Below, one piece after another: positions 1-33,590 of a stretch of DNA of 64,000 nt. Under the pieces are notes generated by a model. It searched no databases, was not told the DNA's origin, and worked only from the letters and a program-made list of their open reading frames with translations. Source of the DNA: Oncomelania hupensis (lineage: Eukaryota > Mollusca > Gastropoda > Littorinimorpha > Pomatiopsidae); NCBI GenBank assembly GCA_036898135.1, contig CM072517.1, positions 60,630,960 through 60,694,959 of the forward strand, in the 5' to 3' direction. Every line of letters starts with the position of its first letter. The stretch's first letter is position 1. Position numbers and translations under genes: made by a program.

Positions 1-740
1 ATACGTGGGTCAGAAAATCAGTTAATAATGTTAGGCGCAAACAGATTCCTTCTTTCAAGAGTTGCCAGTAATATATATATTGCGTGCCGGGGTCACAGAT
101 CAAACCGTCATCGCACAGTCCATCTGTCCTCTCGTAAAGCTGCCGTGCTTTGCAATAACACTTTTTGTTTCTAGGATTGCATGTGAGTTCGGGACGGCAG
201 GTCCTGAGTCCGGGTGCTTAACGACTGTTTGGTGTCCAATGTACCTAGATTGGTGGAGTTTGGGAAACCAGCGTCGCACACCCTGCCGATGTCAAAACAC
301 TTTTGTCCCTTCTGGCATGGTGAAGTAGAAATCCACCAACATTGTTTATCCTATTTTGCAAACTACAATAAAACAATTGACGGTAGGACAAACAGACACA
401 CGACTCAGTCACTCCCAACAACGAACTAAAACAACATATCAAAAGTTTTCGTCATCCATGACGAAACTTAAAACCCTGACGTCAAAATTATACAAACTAC
501 AAGTACAGGCATTAGAAATAACAATTATAACTTCTTCATTTGAAATCGTCACTTTGTGACTGCTGTTCAAAGCGATACAAGTAACTGTCCAACTAAAAAT
601 CCGGTTTGTTACAACGGGACAGTACACAAAAATACGGCCTTTTTTATTTTTTTATTATTTAAATATTTTTTTTAAATCTACACATAAATCGGTTGTTTTT
701 GGAGCAGTTCGGAGCTTTGGCGGTTTTTTTGGGGGGTACC
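1..740. other. Unassigned intergenic DNA
   Basis: I recognise no gene, repeat terminus or RNA gene here. The short open frames have no family motifs and no plausible splice structure. The end of the stretch, about 640-735, is T-rich. Confidence 0.5.
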
Positions 741-785
741 GGTCCTGATTTGGCTCGGAAGAGTCCGCTGGACCTAAAGCAACAA
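741..785 (+). repeat. 45-bp dispersed module, copy 1
   Basis: This short sequence starts GGTCCTGATTTGGCTCGG and ends in CCTAAAGCAACAA. It recurs almost unchanged at 15691-15734 (minus) and 59760-59804 (plus). Here and at 15691 it is followed, in its own orientation, by an AATC-type simple tail, and copy 3 sits inside a target-site duplication. It therefore behaves like the conserved 3' end of a SINE or short LINE. The family is not identified. Confidence 0.6.
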
Positions 786-1055
786 TAAATCAATCATTTT
801 GGGGGGTAACTTCGGCGATAAGCGAAATCGACGATGATTGGTTTACGAGTAGTGACATCACGGATCGGCTATTTCCGCTTTTATTATGGTCATTCGTTGA
901 CAACAATCACGGCGCCATATTTGGGTGAAAAATGAAACGTCAAGCAGCAAGTGCAAGTGTTGCTGGCCCTCAAAAGCTAAAAAAAAATATGTGAGCAGGA
1001 ATTTCTTTAAAAGTATACTAAAATCCCTGGCATCGTCGAATCTTCTGTCAGCAAA

Positions 1056-1505
1056 GTGCATGCTCGATGCAAGTACTGTGAAGTTGACTTTTCTATTTCG
1101 CATTCTGGAAAATTTGATATCGATCGCCATTGTGAGACTAAAAGCCACCGTGATGGACTTAGTAGAATTCAGGCCGCTGCAACATGCCAAAGTATACATA
1201 AATTCATGCCTTCACAGCAAGTATCGCAAACCGAGCAAGATGTTATGCCGAGCCAAGGCCATGTTTTCCGAACTTATTGTAAAGACTAACCTACCTCTCA
1301 CCACAGCAGATATATATAATAAGTAAAACTGTGAAAAGTGCTTTTCCAGACTCGAAAATCGCTCAGATCAATGTATTCTTGCGGCAGGAAAAAAACAACG
1401 GCGATAATTACGTCAATGGCAGAAGACATCAAAGCTTCAGTTACAGAGCAGATGCGCAAAGGACCTTTTTGTGCTGCCACTGATGGCTCAAACGAACAGA
1501 GAGAA
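1056..1505 (+). pseudogene. Broken hAT-like transposase fragment with zinc finger
   Basis: The reading frame from 1056 contains a C-x2-C...H-x5-H finger (CKYCEVDFSISHSGKFDIDR, then a His-rich end). The block VKSAFPDSKIAQ follows in another frame near 1332, and MAEDIKASVTEQMRKGPF follows near 1419. The order finger, then FPDSKIA, then a 'PF...DG' segment is the layout I know from hAT-like transposases carrying a TTF/BED-like finger. At least two frame changes and stops show it is dead. The same finger type recurs at 10794-11033, 20841-21293 and 62086-62613. No termini were found for this copy. Confidence 0.65.
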
Positions 1506-1820
1506 AAACAGTACTAAAATCAATTTGTAAAAATAACTACAGTCATAATTGCCTACCATGGTCCTTAGGGGTTCTCTTAAGAGCTTCGATTTTGCAATCT
1601 CTGTATTTTAAGGCAATTTATGTTCTTTGATGTAAGATAACATAGTTTTTGTGTTGTCTCAAAACATTAGGTAGGCTTACGTAAGTTGCGAATGAATTGT
1701 GTCTAATATATGGAATTTTCAAGTTATTCGTGGAATACACTTACTTTCTTCAAAATACACCCTTTTTTTCTGAAAAGTACCCCAACCACAATTCCAGGGT
1801 AAACAGGTCTGAAATCTGTA
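1506..1820. other. Unassigned DNA before the duplication breakpoint
   Basis: This is AT-rich sequence with no recognisable gene. Similarity to the XRCC6 3' region starts at about 1821, so the left breakpoint of duplication copy A lies at the end of this stretch. The penultimate XRCC6 exon, expected roughly 110 bp further upstream if the copy were longer, is not present. Confidence 0.5.
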
Positions 1821-3185
1821 CAAGATGAGTCCTAAATAGTCCAAAAATAACTTCTTAAAAAAAAGTGTCCATCTGTCCGCTTGCCGTCCGTCTGTGCAAA
1901 ACTTGCAAGTGGATTAATATTTCAGAATCTATTTCAACTATCACAACCAAACTTGGTAAGGTCAAGTCAAGAAACTTTCTTACCCGGTGAATTGATCATA
2001 GGATTTTGTTTTGGTGTTGCGATAAAACATTCTGTCCCTCCACAACAACAAACATGTTTCCACTGGACAGTCAAACATTGAATGATCGAAGAGAAAAGGT
2101 TTAAAGAAGCAACACCATGTACGCCCACACACCCAAACACTCACTCATACACAGTTGTACATGGGGATATAAACTGAGGCATGAACATAACGCGCATCAA
2201 AACATTAAGAAATTGTGCAAACCTCATGCTCTGTGAACTGAGGTCACTGGTACTGAGAGAGCAGCCTCGGGGAAAGAAGCTGTGTCTAAACCCACTGTTT
2301 CTAGCTTTTAATGCTCTGAAGCGTTTGCCTTGCGTGAGGAGTTCGAAAAGGTGGTTGGCTGGATGGACAGTGACGTTGCTGGCCCTTCTAACCTAACGCG
2401 TGCTGTATATAGAAGCGAGGGATGGTAAATTGCAACCAATGATTTTAGCAGCGCATTGTGTATACCCATGATAGCTTATAAATAATCAGTGGATGAATGA
2501 CTTCTCTTCAAGGTCAAGGTCACAAGGTCAACAAATGTTTGTCCAAAAAATTAAAATGTTTAACAAAATTTCACTTTTTTTCTAGGTTATTAATATTGAA
2601 CTTTTTATTCTTTGATGCATGATAGATATTAATGAGACACATTCTATACAAATTTGGTCAACCTCACTCCAAGGTCAATTCACTGGAGCCATCCATAAGT
2701 CAGTTAGTATCGATACCCTAAACTATGAGAGATATAAAATCCAAATTTGTTGTATTTAGAGATGATGGAATTATCTTTTCATATATGTTCCATTTTTGTG
2801 TTGATCTTGAAGATGGTCATCTTAAGCCTTGCAAAACATACAAAAAAAATAGGTCATCATACAGTGGAATTGTTGTTTATTTAACCTATAGTATGCAACA
2901 TCATTGGGTTATTTGATCAGACATGCATGAGGTCAAGGTCATCCCAAGATCACCATTTTTTTGGGCATAATACAACTTTGACTGTAGTTTATTTGAAAGT
3001 ACATGAGTATATTTGAAGTTAGATGTCAAGGTCATCTCAAGGTCAAGAGCATAGAAAGATCAAATTCAGTATTACTTTGCATTTTAATGCCACCGTTTCA
3101 TGTTGTTTTTTCTGGGCAGTCATTTTCATGTTAAATATTGCGAGTTCCTTAAGGAGCACATGAGTCGTTTAGGCTCTGCCCTTCT
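1821..3185 (+). repeat. TCAAGGTCA-rich dispersed repeat, copy in duplication A
   Basis: This repeat starts near CAAGATGAGTCCTAAATAGT and ends near TCTGCCCTTCTAAT. It carries many AAGGTCA and TCAAGGTCA words. Related copies lie at 35640-37546, 57838-58770 and 59065-60500, and partial ends at 35130-35225 and 56630-56720. No transposase or terminal inverted repeat was recognised, so the class is open. Confidence 0.7.
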
Positions 3186-3290
3186 AATTATTGTATTCTT
3201 CTGATTATTGATGATTATTACTATTGTTTATTTATTATTATTATTTTTTAAAATTTTATTTTTTTCAAAAAATTATTATTATTATTTCAG

Positions 3291-3410
3291 CTGGGCAAGC
3301 TGACAGTGGCAGCACTGAAGGAAGCAGCCAGGAAAGCCAACATCCCACTGCCCGTAACAAAGAAAGCTGACATTATCGACTTCATCTGTAACTTTTATAA
3401 CTCCAAGTAA
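3291..3410 (+). pseudogene. XRCC6: Duplicated last exon of XRCC6 (Ku70 SAP domain)
   Basis: The exon has a perfect acceptor (ATTATTATTTCAG) and is 40 codons ending in TAA. It translates to [20 protein letters not shown] followed by a 19-residue tail, identical in protein to the true last exon at 60601-60720. It encodes the SAP DNA-binding helices of Ku70. The two exons differ only at one Thr and one Pro codon third position. No other Ku70 exon lies upstream in 1-3290, so this copy cannot make Ku70 by itself unless the missing exons lie left of the window. It is called a pseudogene on that ground. Confidence 0.85.
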
Positions 3411-4870
3411 TTCCTCTCCCGTCAGATTCGCAATTCGGGCAAATTCAAATTCTACAAAAGATATTTGGACTTAGTTACATTCTCATTTGACGTTGAGGGA
3501 CGTAAGGTTTTTGTCAACTTGGGTTAGACATCAACAGTGACTTCCACAGTGTCAACTGATTTATCTCCCTCCATTCTTTCATCCAGCTAATGCAAGATTA
3601 AAAAAAAAATTGTGCAGCAAACACCACTTTATTTGGACACATGAAACCTTTGTCCGACAGAACAGGGCGTTGAGTTTGGACCGACATCCTCAGTGATGTT
3701 TGCAATTGCTTAACAATTTATCTTACCCATTTTACTCAACACAAATTCCTTTTTCCTCTGAAGAGTATGGACTTGTCACATTTATGCACGAAAGAGAATA
3801 TCAAATTTGAATTGAAATCAGAGTTCTTTGATAACTTTTTTTTTCCCCTCTGTGCTTCCCATCCAACGCAGTCTGCTTTCTAAGGAATATCTTGATGGGC
3901 TTGTAAGATTTTAAAGGACAAAAGAGGTTTTATAAATTTGTTTGATAGACATCATCAGTAAACATCATCAATGATCATCATGATGCTTTATTTCTCTCTC
4001 TGTACTTCCGACCTACTCGTGCATATTTTTTTGTCAGCTCAGAACACATCAAATTTCGACTTTTATTTATTATTACTATATTGGTTTTTTTTGGATTTGG
4101 ATCTAGGAAAGGGGAGGAGTTCATTGTTTCATGTCATGTTGATGTAACAGTAGTTGGTGTGAAGCAGAGCGGTGGGGAGGAGAAACGTGGACTTACTTCG
4201 ACTTGGTTGTGAAAACACCCAAACACATAGAAAACGAGCTAGTATAACTTTGGACGTGACCAAATTAAGTGTTTATAAATCTGCGGAATTATTAATTCGA
4301 TATCGTGGTTCATTTTCCTATGTGTTGTTGCATGTCGGTGAGAGAACTGTCAACCATGTTGACTTGATTCTTTTGTTTTATCGTTAAAACGTTTGTTCTG
4401 TATGTTTTGAATTGTGTAAACCGTTATGAAAGTGTCCAAAACTTTCGTGCAAGCCAAATTGTCCAAAACTTCATGCAAACCAAATTGTCCAATTCTTGTC
4501 ATGTTGGCAGTTAGTACTGTTGCATGCAGTGTTCATGTACAAGAGTTGTTGATGTAATGCGGTTTGCCATATTCACTTTGTGGGTAAATTTTAAGTGTTG
4601 TATTCCCCCCCGTTCATTTTGTTTGGGTTACGTTTAGATTTGTTTCTGTAGTGCCGTTTTGTGGTAACTGCTGTACAAAAGAAAAATTGCTTTAAATTTT
4701 TATACAAATTTCTATTTTTTTCTTCATTTCTGGTGAGCAAGTACTTCTGGGTGTCATATTTTGAACAATGTAGCAATCTATTTTCTGTTCAAAATTTTTT
4801 AGGACTGCAGCAACTTATTCTTAGATTATACAAATATTTTGTTCAATAAAATGAATGTTATCTTTGAAAA
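3411..4870 (+). other. Copy of the XRCC6 3' UTR
   Basis: The sequence following the TAA is colinear with 60721-63190 except for the 1071-bp element present only in the latter. It contains a repeated phrase about 'AAACTTCGTGCAAGCCAAAT' near 4440-4490. The stretch ends just after an AATAAA at 4845-4850. Confidence 0.7.
4845..4850 (+). terminator. AATAAA polyadenylation signal, copy A
   Basis: A canonical AATAAA lies 1.4 kb after the SAP-exon stop codon. The homologous signal in copy B is at 63164-63169, so its position is conserved between the two copies. The likely cleavage site is about 4865-4880. Confidence 0.55.
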
Positions 4871-5318
4871 TGAATTGTGCAGTGCGAGAGTGAGAGGAAG
4901 GAAATGCAAGACATTCGTTTTCACACACTACTTCTACCGCTACAGCTGTTGATAGAAACAAAAAAGTTATTTTTCACTCATTTTTATTTATACATGTCTT
5001 ATCAAAACAGTGATCACACATATCATTCAAAATGCCGAAAAATGACGTATATTCAATTTTGTTCACCGCCAATCGTGACATGCATTGAAAAAGAAACGTG
5101 TACACTTTCACACTAAATGCATTCAGAAACACTTACAACCAGCATTCAACAAAGAAAGCAAACGTGCATCAGCAGTAAACGGTCTGGAATGCCACATAAT
5201 GCAAACTATATTCTGCTAATAATAACACTGTTGAACAAATCTTGTTAAAAGTATACCCAACATACTCATACTGAAGTCTTGTACTTCAAAACTTGTACTA
5301 TCAAATGTTGCAGTTCAC

Positions 5319-5324
5319 TTTATT
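5319..5324 (-). terminator. AATAAA polyadenylation signal of the convergent gene
   Basis: TTTATT on the plus strand reads AATAAA on the minus strand, about 300 nt downstream of the minus-strand stop codon at 5628-5630. This fits a short 3' UTR for the unidentified gene that converges on XRCC6. The homologous site in copy B is near 63660. Confidence 0.4.
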
Positions 5325-5627
5325 TAAAACAACTTTAACCAACAAACATGGCAGATCTACTACACAATCAGATCTACCATCAAATGTCAATACAATAAGG
5401 GAGCAAGAGAACCGCTGAAGAAATCATGTGGAAAGTATTTACACCTTCTGATCGTGTGCCTAATTTTTTCACCACAGCCCAGCAAAGCAGATATCATATC
5501 TTAAACATGTCCAGAAAAATGGGGAGTAGGGGGGGGGGATGATTATCCACCGCAATGGGAACATCTAAAGATCTATAACCTCCTTACGAACACGCGGCTC
5601 ATAAAAACCTACCAGCGACCTGCTAGG

Positions 5628-5954
5628 TCACAAACTTGGGGATCTACGTCCACGCTGCCTACTTGATGATCTGCTGTGGTGATTGCTGAACAGGTTGTCA
5701 CTTTCCATCATTGTAAAGCTTTCCATACCACTATTTCTGGGCTGGGCAACTTGTTCACTGGGCTAAAAGCTCTGTATGATGTTGGTTGGTTTGGTCTTCA
5801 CAGTCTTTGGCTGAGACTGAAAGGCATCTGAGAATTGTGATTCCGTACATTTCTGTTGCTGCTGCTGCTATTGGCCATCTTTTGGTGACGGCAGCACTGT
5901 CAGTTCGTCTCCATCGTGTCTGGTGCTGGAATTCAACATAGATTGCGTGTCAGG
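5628..5954 (-). pseudogene. 3'-terminal exon of an unidentified convergent gene, with two in-frame TAG codons
   Basis: On the minus strand one frame runs 109 codons from a possible acceptor (AATAG at 5955-5959) to a TGA at 5628-5630. The product is rich in Ser, Gln and Arg. It has a run of Gln near the middle and ends HSRSSSRQRGRRSPSL. Two TAG codons interrupt it, one immediately before the Gln run and one after NIIQSF. Both could come from CAG by a single C-to-T change. I do not recognise the family. The matching end in copy B starts at 63983 and leaves the window after five codons, so whether B is intact cannot be seen. Confidence 0.35.
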
Positions 5955-5991
5955 CTATTAGTCCCAAGGAATATAATTGGCTTCTGTTATA

Positions 5992-6360
5992 CAGGGGTGG
6001 TGGGAAATTGTTGAAAACAAAAAGGAAGGAATCTAAGGAGCCCCAGGAGCAGGCCCTTCCCCCCCCCCTCCTTCATCATTTTTGGGGGGTCAAAATCAAG
6101 AACAAAATCTGTGCAATCTGGAGCATTTTGAGGGCAAATGTTAAGTAATTTCTCAGTATAAAAACATTGCAGTTGTTTTTTTTGGGAGAATGGGTTGGGT
6201 GGGTGGGATTTGAACGGATAAATGCTGTGTTGTACTGCCTGTTTATAATCATACTGAACATAATAAAACAGTAGACGTGATAGAGGAACTTGTGGCATCA
6301 ACATCGTGAGTACTGTCCCCTTCCCTTCCCCATCAGCTCGAGGCACAAAGGACGTCACAC
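5992..6360. mobile_element. Truncated hAT-like element end
   Basis: This begins CAGGGGTGGTGGGAAATTG, a typical hAT-style terminus. It contains the phrase CTGTGCAATCTGGAGCATTT, which is shared with the elements at 6618-7717 (CTGTGCAATCTGGTGCATTT) and 21835-25987. No matching right end was found, so it appears truncated. The open frame on the minus strand has no domain I recognise. Confidence 0.45.
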
Positions 6361-6617
6361 AACCTTACCTAGTCTGCACACCAGAGCGACATATGTAAAA
6401 ATATTATGCATAAAATATACCAAAATATTCCTTCATTTTTTTTTTTTACTGGTAATGCATCATTTGTGATACCTGGATATATTCAAGAAGGGACAAGTTC
6501 GAATTCATCTGATCATTGACAATGACCCGGTCTAACCGAGCCTTTAATAAACATCGATGAAAGATAGATATGAAACTCATAGGCGACTACACAAAAGTTG
6601 AAACTGTTTTTATAGAC

Positions 6618-7717
6618 CAGAGCATGGAATTACCCCTGTTAAAAAAAGAGGAAATACCATCCCCTCTAAGGGGGTCCGGGGGGCATGCTCCCCCGGAAAA
6701 TTTTTAAAATATATATTAAATTCTGTGCAATCTGGTGCATTTTAGAGAGAAACTTAGCAGTTTAACCCCATACAAATGTTGCCCTTTTTTTTGCTTAGAA
6801 ATTTAAAAAAATGTATTTAACGTTTTCTTCAATAAGATCTGATTATACAGGTGAAAACAAGGATTTGTCTTTCTCTGGTCACCGAATTATAAAAAAAGTT
6901 TGTACAGAGTTCAAAATAATTTGATTTCACTTGACTGGAAATACATTTTAATGAATTTATTCATAAATAAAATAAAGAGCATTTTAACAATATATCTGGT
7001 TACACAGTTTATGTGTGTGAATTCCAGTTTATTTGAAAATTGAGCAATGAACTCTGCTTCTTTTTTGTGGGGACTGCTGACTGGCTGGCAGCATGAGCAC
7101 AATCTGTTTCCACGAAATATGATTGGGTCTGGCTGGTTGATGGTTCAAGCTCTCGATTTGTTGATTCTACAGGGGCAAAGCAGGAAGATGACACTGCAAG
7201 AGATTTCTGATGCTTTTGGCTTGCTCTCTCATTTGCAGACTCAATAGTTTCTGTTGCCTTTCTTTTGGATGGTAGTTTTTTAAGTGTAACGTTGAGTTCT
7301 TCTGCTTTCTTGCTCTTTGTCTCCCGGTTTTTCTCCTTTCTCTCCTCATTCACTCTCCAGGCTGCATTGCTGTAGCTTTCTAATGTGAAATGAAAGCAGT
7401 TCCTCTCCGACTTTTACTTCTAACCAAGCCCACCTCCACCCATTTCTAGCAGTGTCATCCACGAAAACCTCACCACGATTCACAATTCGCCTCTCCGCCA
7501 TCTTTGACAACTAAAGCTATCCAGCTACACCAGTATGAATCGCGCTTTTTGAGATCGGCAACCCGTTTAGAGATTCACTGGATCAGAACAAGAAAAAAAT
7601 CGGTTAGCTGTCACACCTCCATACAGATTTTTTTCCCGCGGAAACTTAAAGATTTCCGCGAAAGGCAAGGCCCTGTACCGCGGAAAATCGCGGAAACGCG
7701 GAGAATTCCATGCTCTG
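6618..7717 (-). mobile_element. hAT-like non-autonomous element with 6-bp target-site duplication (ATAGAC)
   Basis: The termini are CAGAGCATGGAATT and its exact inverse AATTCCATGCTCTG. They are flanked by ATAGAC on both sides (6612-6617 and 7718-7723). Inside the right end are repeated CGCGGAA words, also seen inside the element at 61750-62820. Near 6665 is a GGGGGTCCGG...CCCCCGGAAAATTTT block shared in part with 21835-25987. A short Lys/Ser-rich frame (7009-7353, minus) may be a transposase remnant, with a second small frame beginning MAERRIVNRGEVFV upstream of it. Superfamily is uncertain because classical hAT elements make 8-bp duplications. Confidence 0.75.
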
Positions 7718-7871
7718 ATAGACATTGGGTCATTGGAAACAGAGATGTTGGGAGGAGGGTGGGGACTTCCATTTTCTCTGGGACAGATTAATGAGGACCA
7801 GGACCAAACAAAGCAGGATGGGGTTTGTGTGCGCATGTGGTGGAAACATTACAGCAAAGGAAGAGCAAAAG

Positions 7872-9077
<1,206 letters not shown>

Positions 9078-9229
9078 CTATCACAGCAACACTACCATGC
9101 AGTTTGCACGACTTCTGACTCCAAGTTCTAGACCCTACAAGTTATCATCATCGCCATCATCTATCCTCATCTTCACATTCTTCCTCCTCCTCCTTCTTCC
9201 GTTACACTTTACAAACGGAAGTTCCAAAT

Positions 9230-9570
9230 ATTTGGGACTACTTGCATCAGTTCCAGCGAGCGTTGTGTCCAAATGGACTAAGGCGGGACTAACTTGCCTT
9301 GTCCAAAGACCAGAAACCAATGGTGCCTGACAGGTGTGGGTTCGATCCAGCATCTGGGCGTAATGTTTCTCCGAATATTATTTACTTTCGACTCGGGCAA
9401 CTCTCGGGGGTTTTCTATGGGTACTCAGGTTTGCTCCCCCAGCAAAATTTCAAAATCACAACTAATGTTAGGTAGGTTGGGTTTGGGCGCGCCATAGGCT
9501 GCGACTACGCTTTCTCCAGGGGAGGCGGCCCAGAATTTCCCTATGAAAAAGGGACAATAAGGTAAATAAA
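9230..9570 (+). mobile_element. Candidate tRNA-derived SINE
   Basis: A pol III box B (GGTTCGATCC) lies at 9339-9348 and a weak box A-like stretch (TGGACTAAGG) near 9275. They are followed by a tRNA-unrelated body typical of SINEs (CTGGGCGTAATGTTTCTCCG). No poly-A tail with clear target duplication was defined, so the limits are approximate. It lies in the junction between the RUVBL2 remnant and DDB1. Confidence 0.4.
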
Positions 9571-9834
9571 ATAAAATAATTTTTTTTTTTTTAAAAGTAG
9601 ATAAAGGGGTGCCTACGCCAACAATCTTTTGGTGTTAAAGAAACATAATCACGTACAGACCAATAAAACAGTTAACTCAAGGGAAGCAGACCTGTTCACC
9701 CCTACCAATGCCAGTCAGGAGTAAGCAGACTGTCTGTCAGGAGTTTCATCTGTCTGTCAGGAGTACAGTACCGGAATACATTTTTTGAGAGATTGAGGAA
9801 ACAAAACAAAAAGACAGTTAATTCAAATTGGTAG

Positions 9835-10741
9835 CAGGTCGTTTCGGCGGTAATTTTTTCGGCGACACCGCCGAAACATAGGTCCACCGCCGAAAGGGCC
9901 AGCCGCCGAAAGGCCCAAATTAAATTACCCTCAAAACGTCCACAAGAGGTGAAATGAAGTAGAAAAAAATGCAATGATCTATATAACAGATAATATTTAT
10001 TTAAAAGATTAATATACATTCACCTCGTGACGCCGGAAGCGCATACCTACACAGGGCAACAGATGTCTAAATACTAATGGTAATAACTGATGACAGCATC
10101 GAGGTCAGGAGAAGAATTTTGAGAAAATACAGGTGAACGAGACAAAAGGCAGAAAAAAAATGCATAAAGAACTAAGAGAGCAAGACCGGTAAGAGGAACC
10201 AAAAATATACCTAACAGGTGTACCCAGTTGTCATAATTAGAGTGGTCTTGAAGGGATAAACTACTGATCGACTTGAGAACACATTTATTACTATTTAAAT
10301 GACCCAAGTGTGTACAAAACAAACCGAATCAGAAAAGAGTTAAACTGTACATTTTATTTATTTAAAAAAATCACTCACACAAACATATAAAATAAATAAT
10401 AACTAACTATGCAATAAGCATTGACTTGTCAACGGTCACTCAACCCTAACCCCTCCTCCCCACCGACCATCCCTCCCCCCCCTTCCCCTCCCCCTTCTAA
10501 AAAAAATCCCACATGTTCCGACTACTACCGCAAACAGAAAGTAGCAGTTTTTAAGAGCTTCCGCAGAGTCGTAGAGTCCGCAGATTCGTACCTAATCAAG
10601 AACTTAATCCCGAGTCAAGACCCAAAAACTTAAAAGTTCCAAAGCAGGTCTAGAACGAACTATCGCCCAATTGAACTGCCGCCGAAACGACCAACGCCGA
10701 AACGACCACACGCCGAAACGACCACACGCCGAAACGACCTG
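9835..10741. mobile_element. 907-bp element with CGCCGAAACGACC terminal arrays
   Basis: The ends are CAGGTCGTTTCGGCG and its exact inverse CGCCGAAACGACCTG. The right end repeats the unit CGCCGAAACGACC four times with short spacers (about 10683-10741). The left end has degenerate inverted versions near 9850-9925 (CCGCCGAAAG). No open frame of note, no transposase and no clear target-site duplication were seen. Arrays of subterminal repeats are a known feature of transposase-binding ends, but the family is not recognised. Confidence 0.6.
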
Positions 10742-10793
10742 TATTCGTTAAATTTACTACAAAACACACCAAAAAGTAAATTTGAAAAAGCAT

Positions 10794-11033
10794 TCACTTA
10801 TTTATTGCTTTAGCAATAAACGAGCTTATTGTGCGTTGGTTAGCCTGCTCTTGTTGCAAATGCTTGTGTCTACCACAGTTCACGTGCCTTTCAATGTAAT
10901 TTCTACCGCTGTGCGCAACGCTGAAGTCAAGTTTGCAAATTTTGCAGTAAGCATAGTTTTCAGACCTTCCGGAGCTCGTTAAGCACTTATGCAGTTCTGA
11001 ATAAGGAGCATTCCACTTCTGCGTATGAAGCAT
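10794..11033 (-). pseudogene. N-terminal zinc-finger fragment of a hAT-like transposase
   Basis: This 79-codon frame contains YAYCKICKLDFSVAHSGRNY followed by a His-x5-His spacing (C-x2-C...H-x5-H). That is the finger that opens many hAT-like transposases (the 'C.F..AHGG.ND..RH' pattern). It stops soon after the finger, so the catalytic domain is missing. It belongs to the element at 9687-11375. Confidence 0.6.
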
Positions 11034-11500
11034 CTTCTTTTTGGGTGGTGTTTGTCCACCATCTTCTGCGTTTTATCTTTTCGGCATCGCGAACAGACTG
11101 GTCACTTCGAAAACATGCACAAATGCTCGATCGCACACGAAACAAAGTGCGAGAGCCGGAAATCGAAACTTGTACAGGAAATTCCAGTTTTTGTCTTATT
11201 ACGGAAAACTTACGAAACGGAAAAAAGAGCGTCTTACTACCAAACAAATTAAAAAATTTTTTTTTTGTTCATCGCTCGCGTTTGAAACCGGAGTTTTTGT
11301 TTTCAAAACGGATAAGCGGATTTTTACAGTCAAAACGGAGAAAATCCGGTCAAACCGGAGGAGTGAACAGCTCTGCAACAACTAACAGGTAAGGAGAATA
11401 AAATTGTACAGACAATTTTGCAGAGGGTATCACTACTCCAGCTTGGCGGGCCGTAAATATGCTAAAAGGGCCTACAATTCCCATGCCTTATAGTACTTAC

Positions 11501-33418
<21,918 letters not shown>

Positions 33419-33590
33419 TTTCGCATCCAAATTCTGAACAAAACAACGATCACTAAAACGGAAGAATGGTGCGAAATTACGCCGCACATGCGTGGCGCGA
33501 AAAGCAGTCCAACAGTACTTCCGGTGTGGTATGAATCTAGTTGTCTGCTAAAATCACAAACTTTCAGTTCAATTTAGTGCTGATTTTACG
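33419..33590. promoter_or_regulatory. Candidate bidirectional promoter for DDB1 (minus) and XRCC6 (plus)
   Basis: The DDB1 ATG is at 33416-33418. The XRCC6 leader intron probably starts at the donor 33591 (ACG/GTAATT) and ends at 34397, just before the coding exon. That leaves a short shared 5' region. It is richer in CpG than its surroundings. It contains GCACATGCG (33484-33492, NRF1-like), GGCGCGAAA (33494-33502, the inverse of an E2F site TTTCGCGCC) and ACTTCCGG (33517-33524, an ETS/GABP site). No TATA box was seen. This motif set is common in bidirectional promoters of DNA-repair genes. Start sites are inferred. Confidence 0.6.

Larger units (their letters stand above)
1821..5646 (+). repeat. 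Segmental duplication copy A of the XRCC6 3' region
   Basis: This block is colinear with 59065-64000. It holds the same TCAAGGTCA repeat, the same last XRCC6 exon, the same 3' UTR with polyadenylation signal, and the same downstream sequence. Differences are scattered substitutions and small indels plus two clean insertions in copy B: a 64-bp module at 59758-59821 and a 1071-bp element at 61750-62820. Copy A has about 60 bp near 4090-4150 that B lacks. The coding exon differs at two synonymous sites in 120 nt. Copy B runs off the window, so the right limit of the duplication is unknown. This may be a true duplication or an uncollapsed haplotype. Confidence 0.9.
9687..11375 (-). mobile_element. 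hAT-like element interrupted by another element
   Basis: The left end CAGACCTGTTCACCCCTACC (9687) and the inverse of the right end, CAGAGCTGTTCACTCCTCCG (ends 11375), match at most positions, suggesting one element of about 780 bp once the 907-bp insert at 9835-10741 is removed. It carries the zinc-finger frame at 10794-11033. No convincing target-site duplication was found, so the pairing of the two ends is inference. Confidence 0.45.

Noticed and set aside
62..627. Overlapping short frames at the left edge
   Set aside because: They have no motifs, no splice logic and no codon-level conservation signal.
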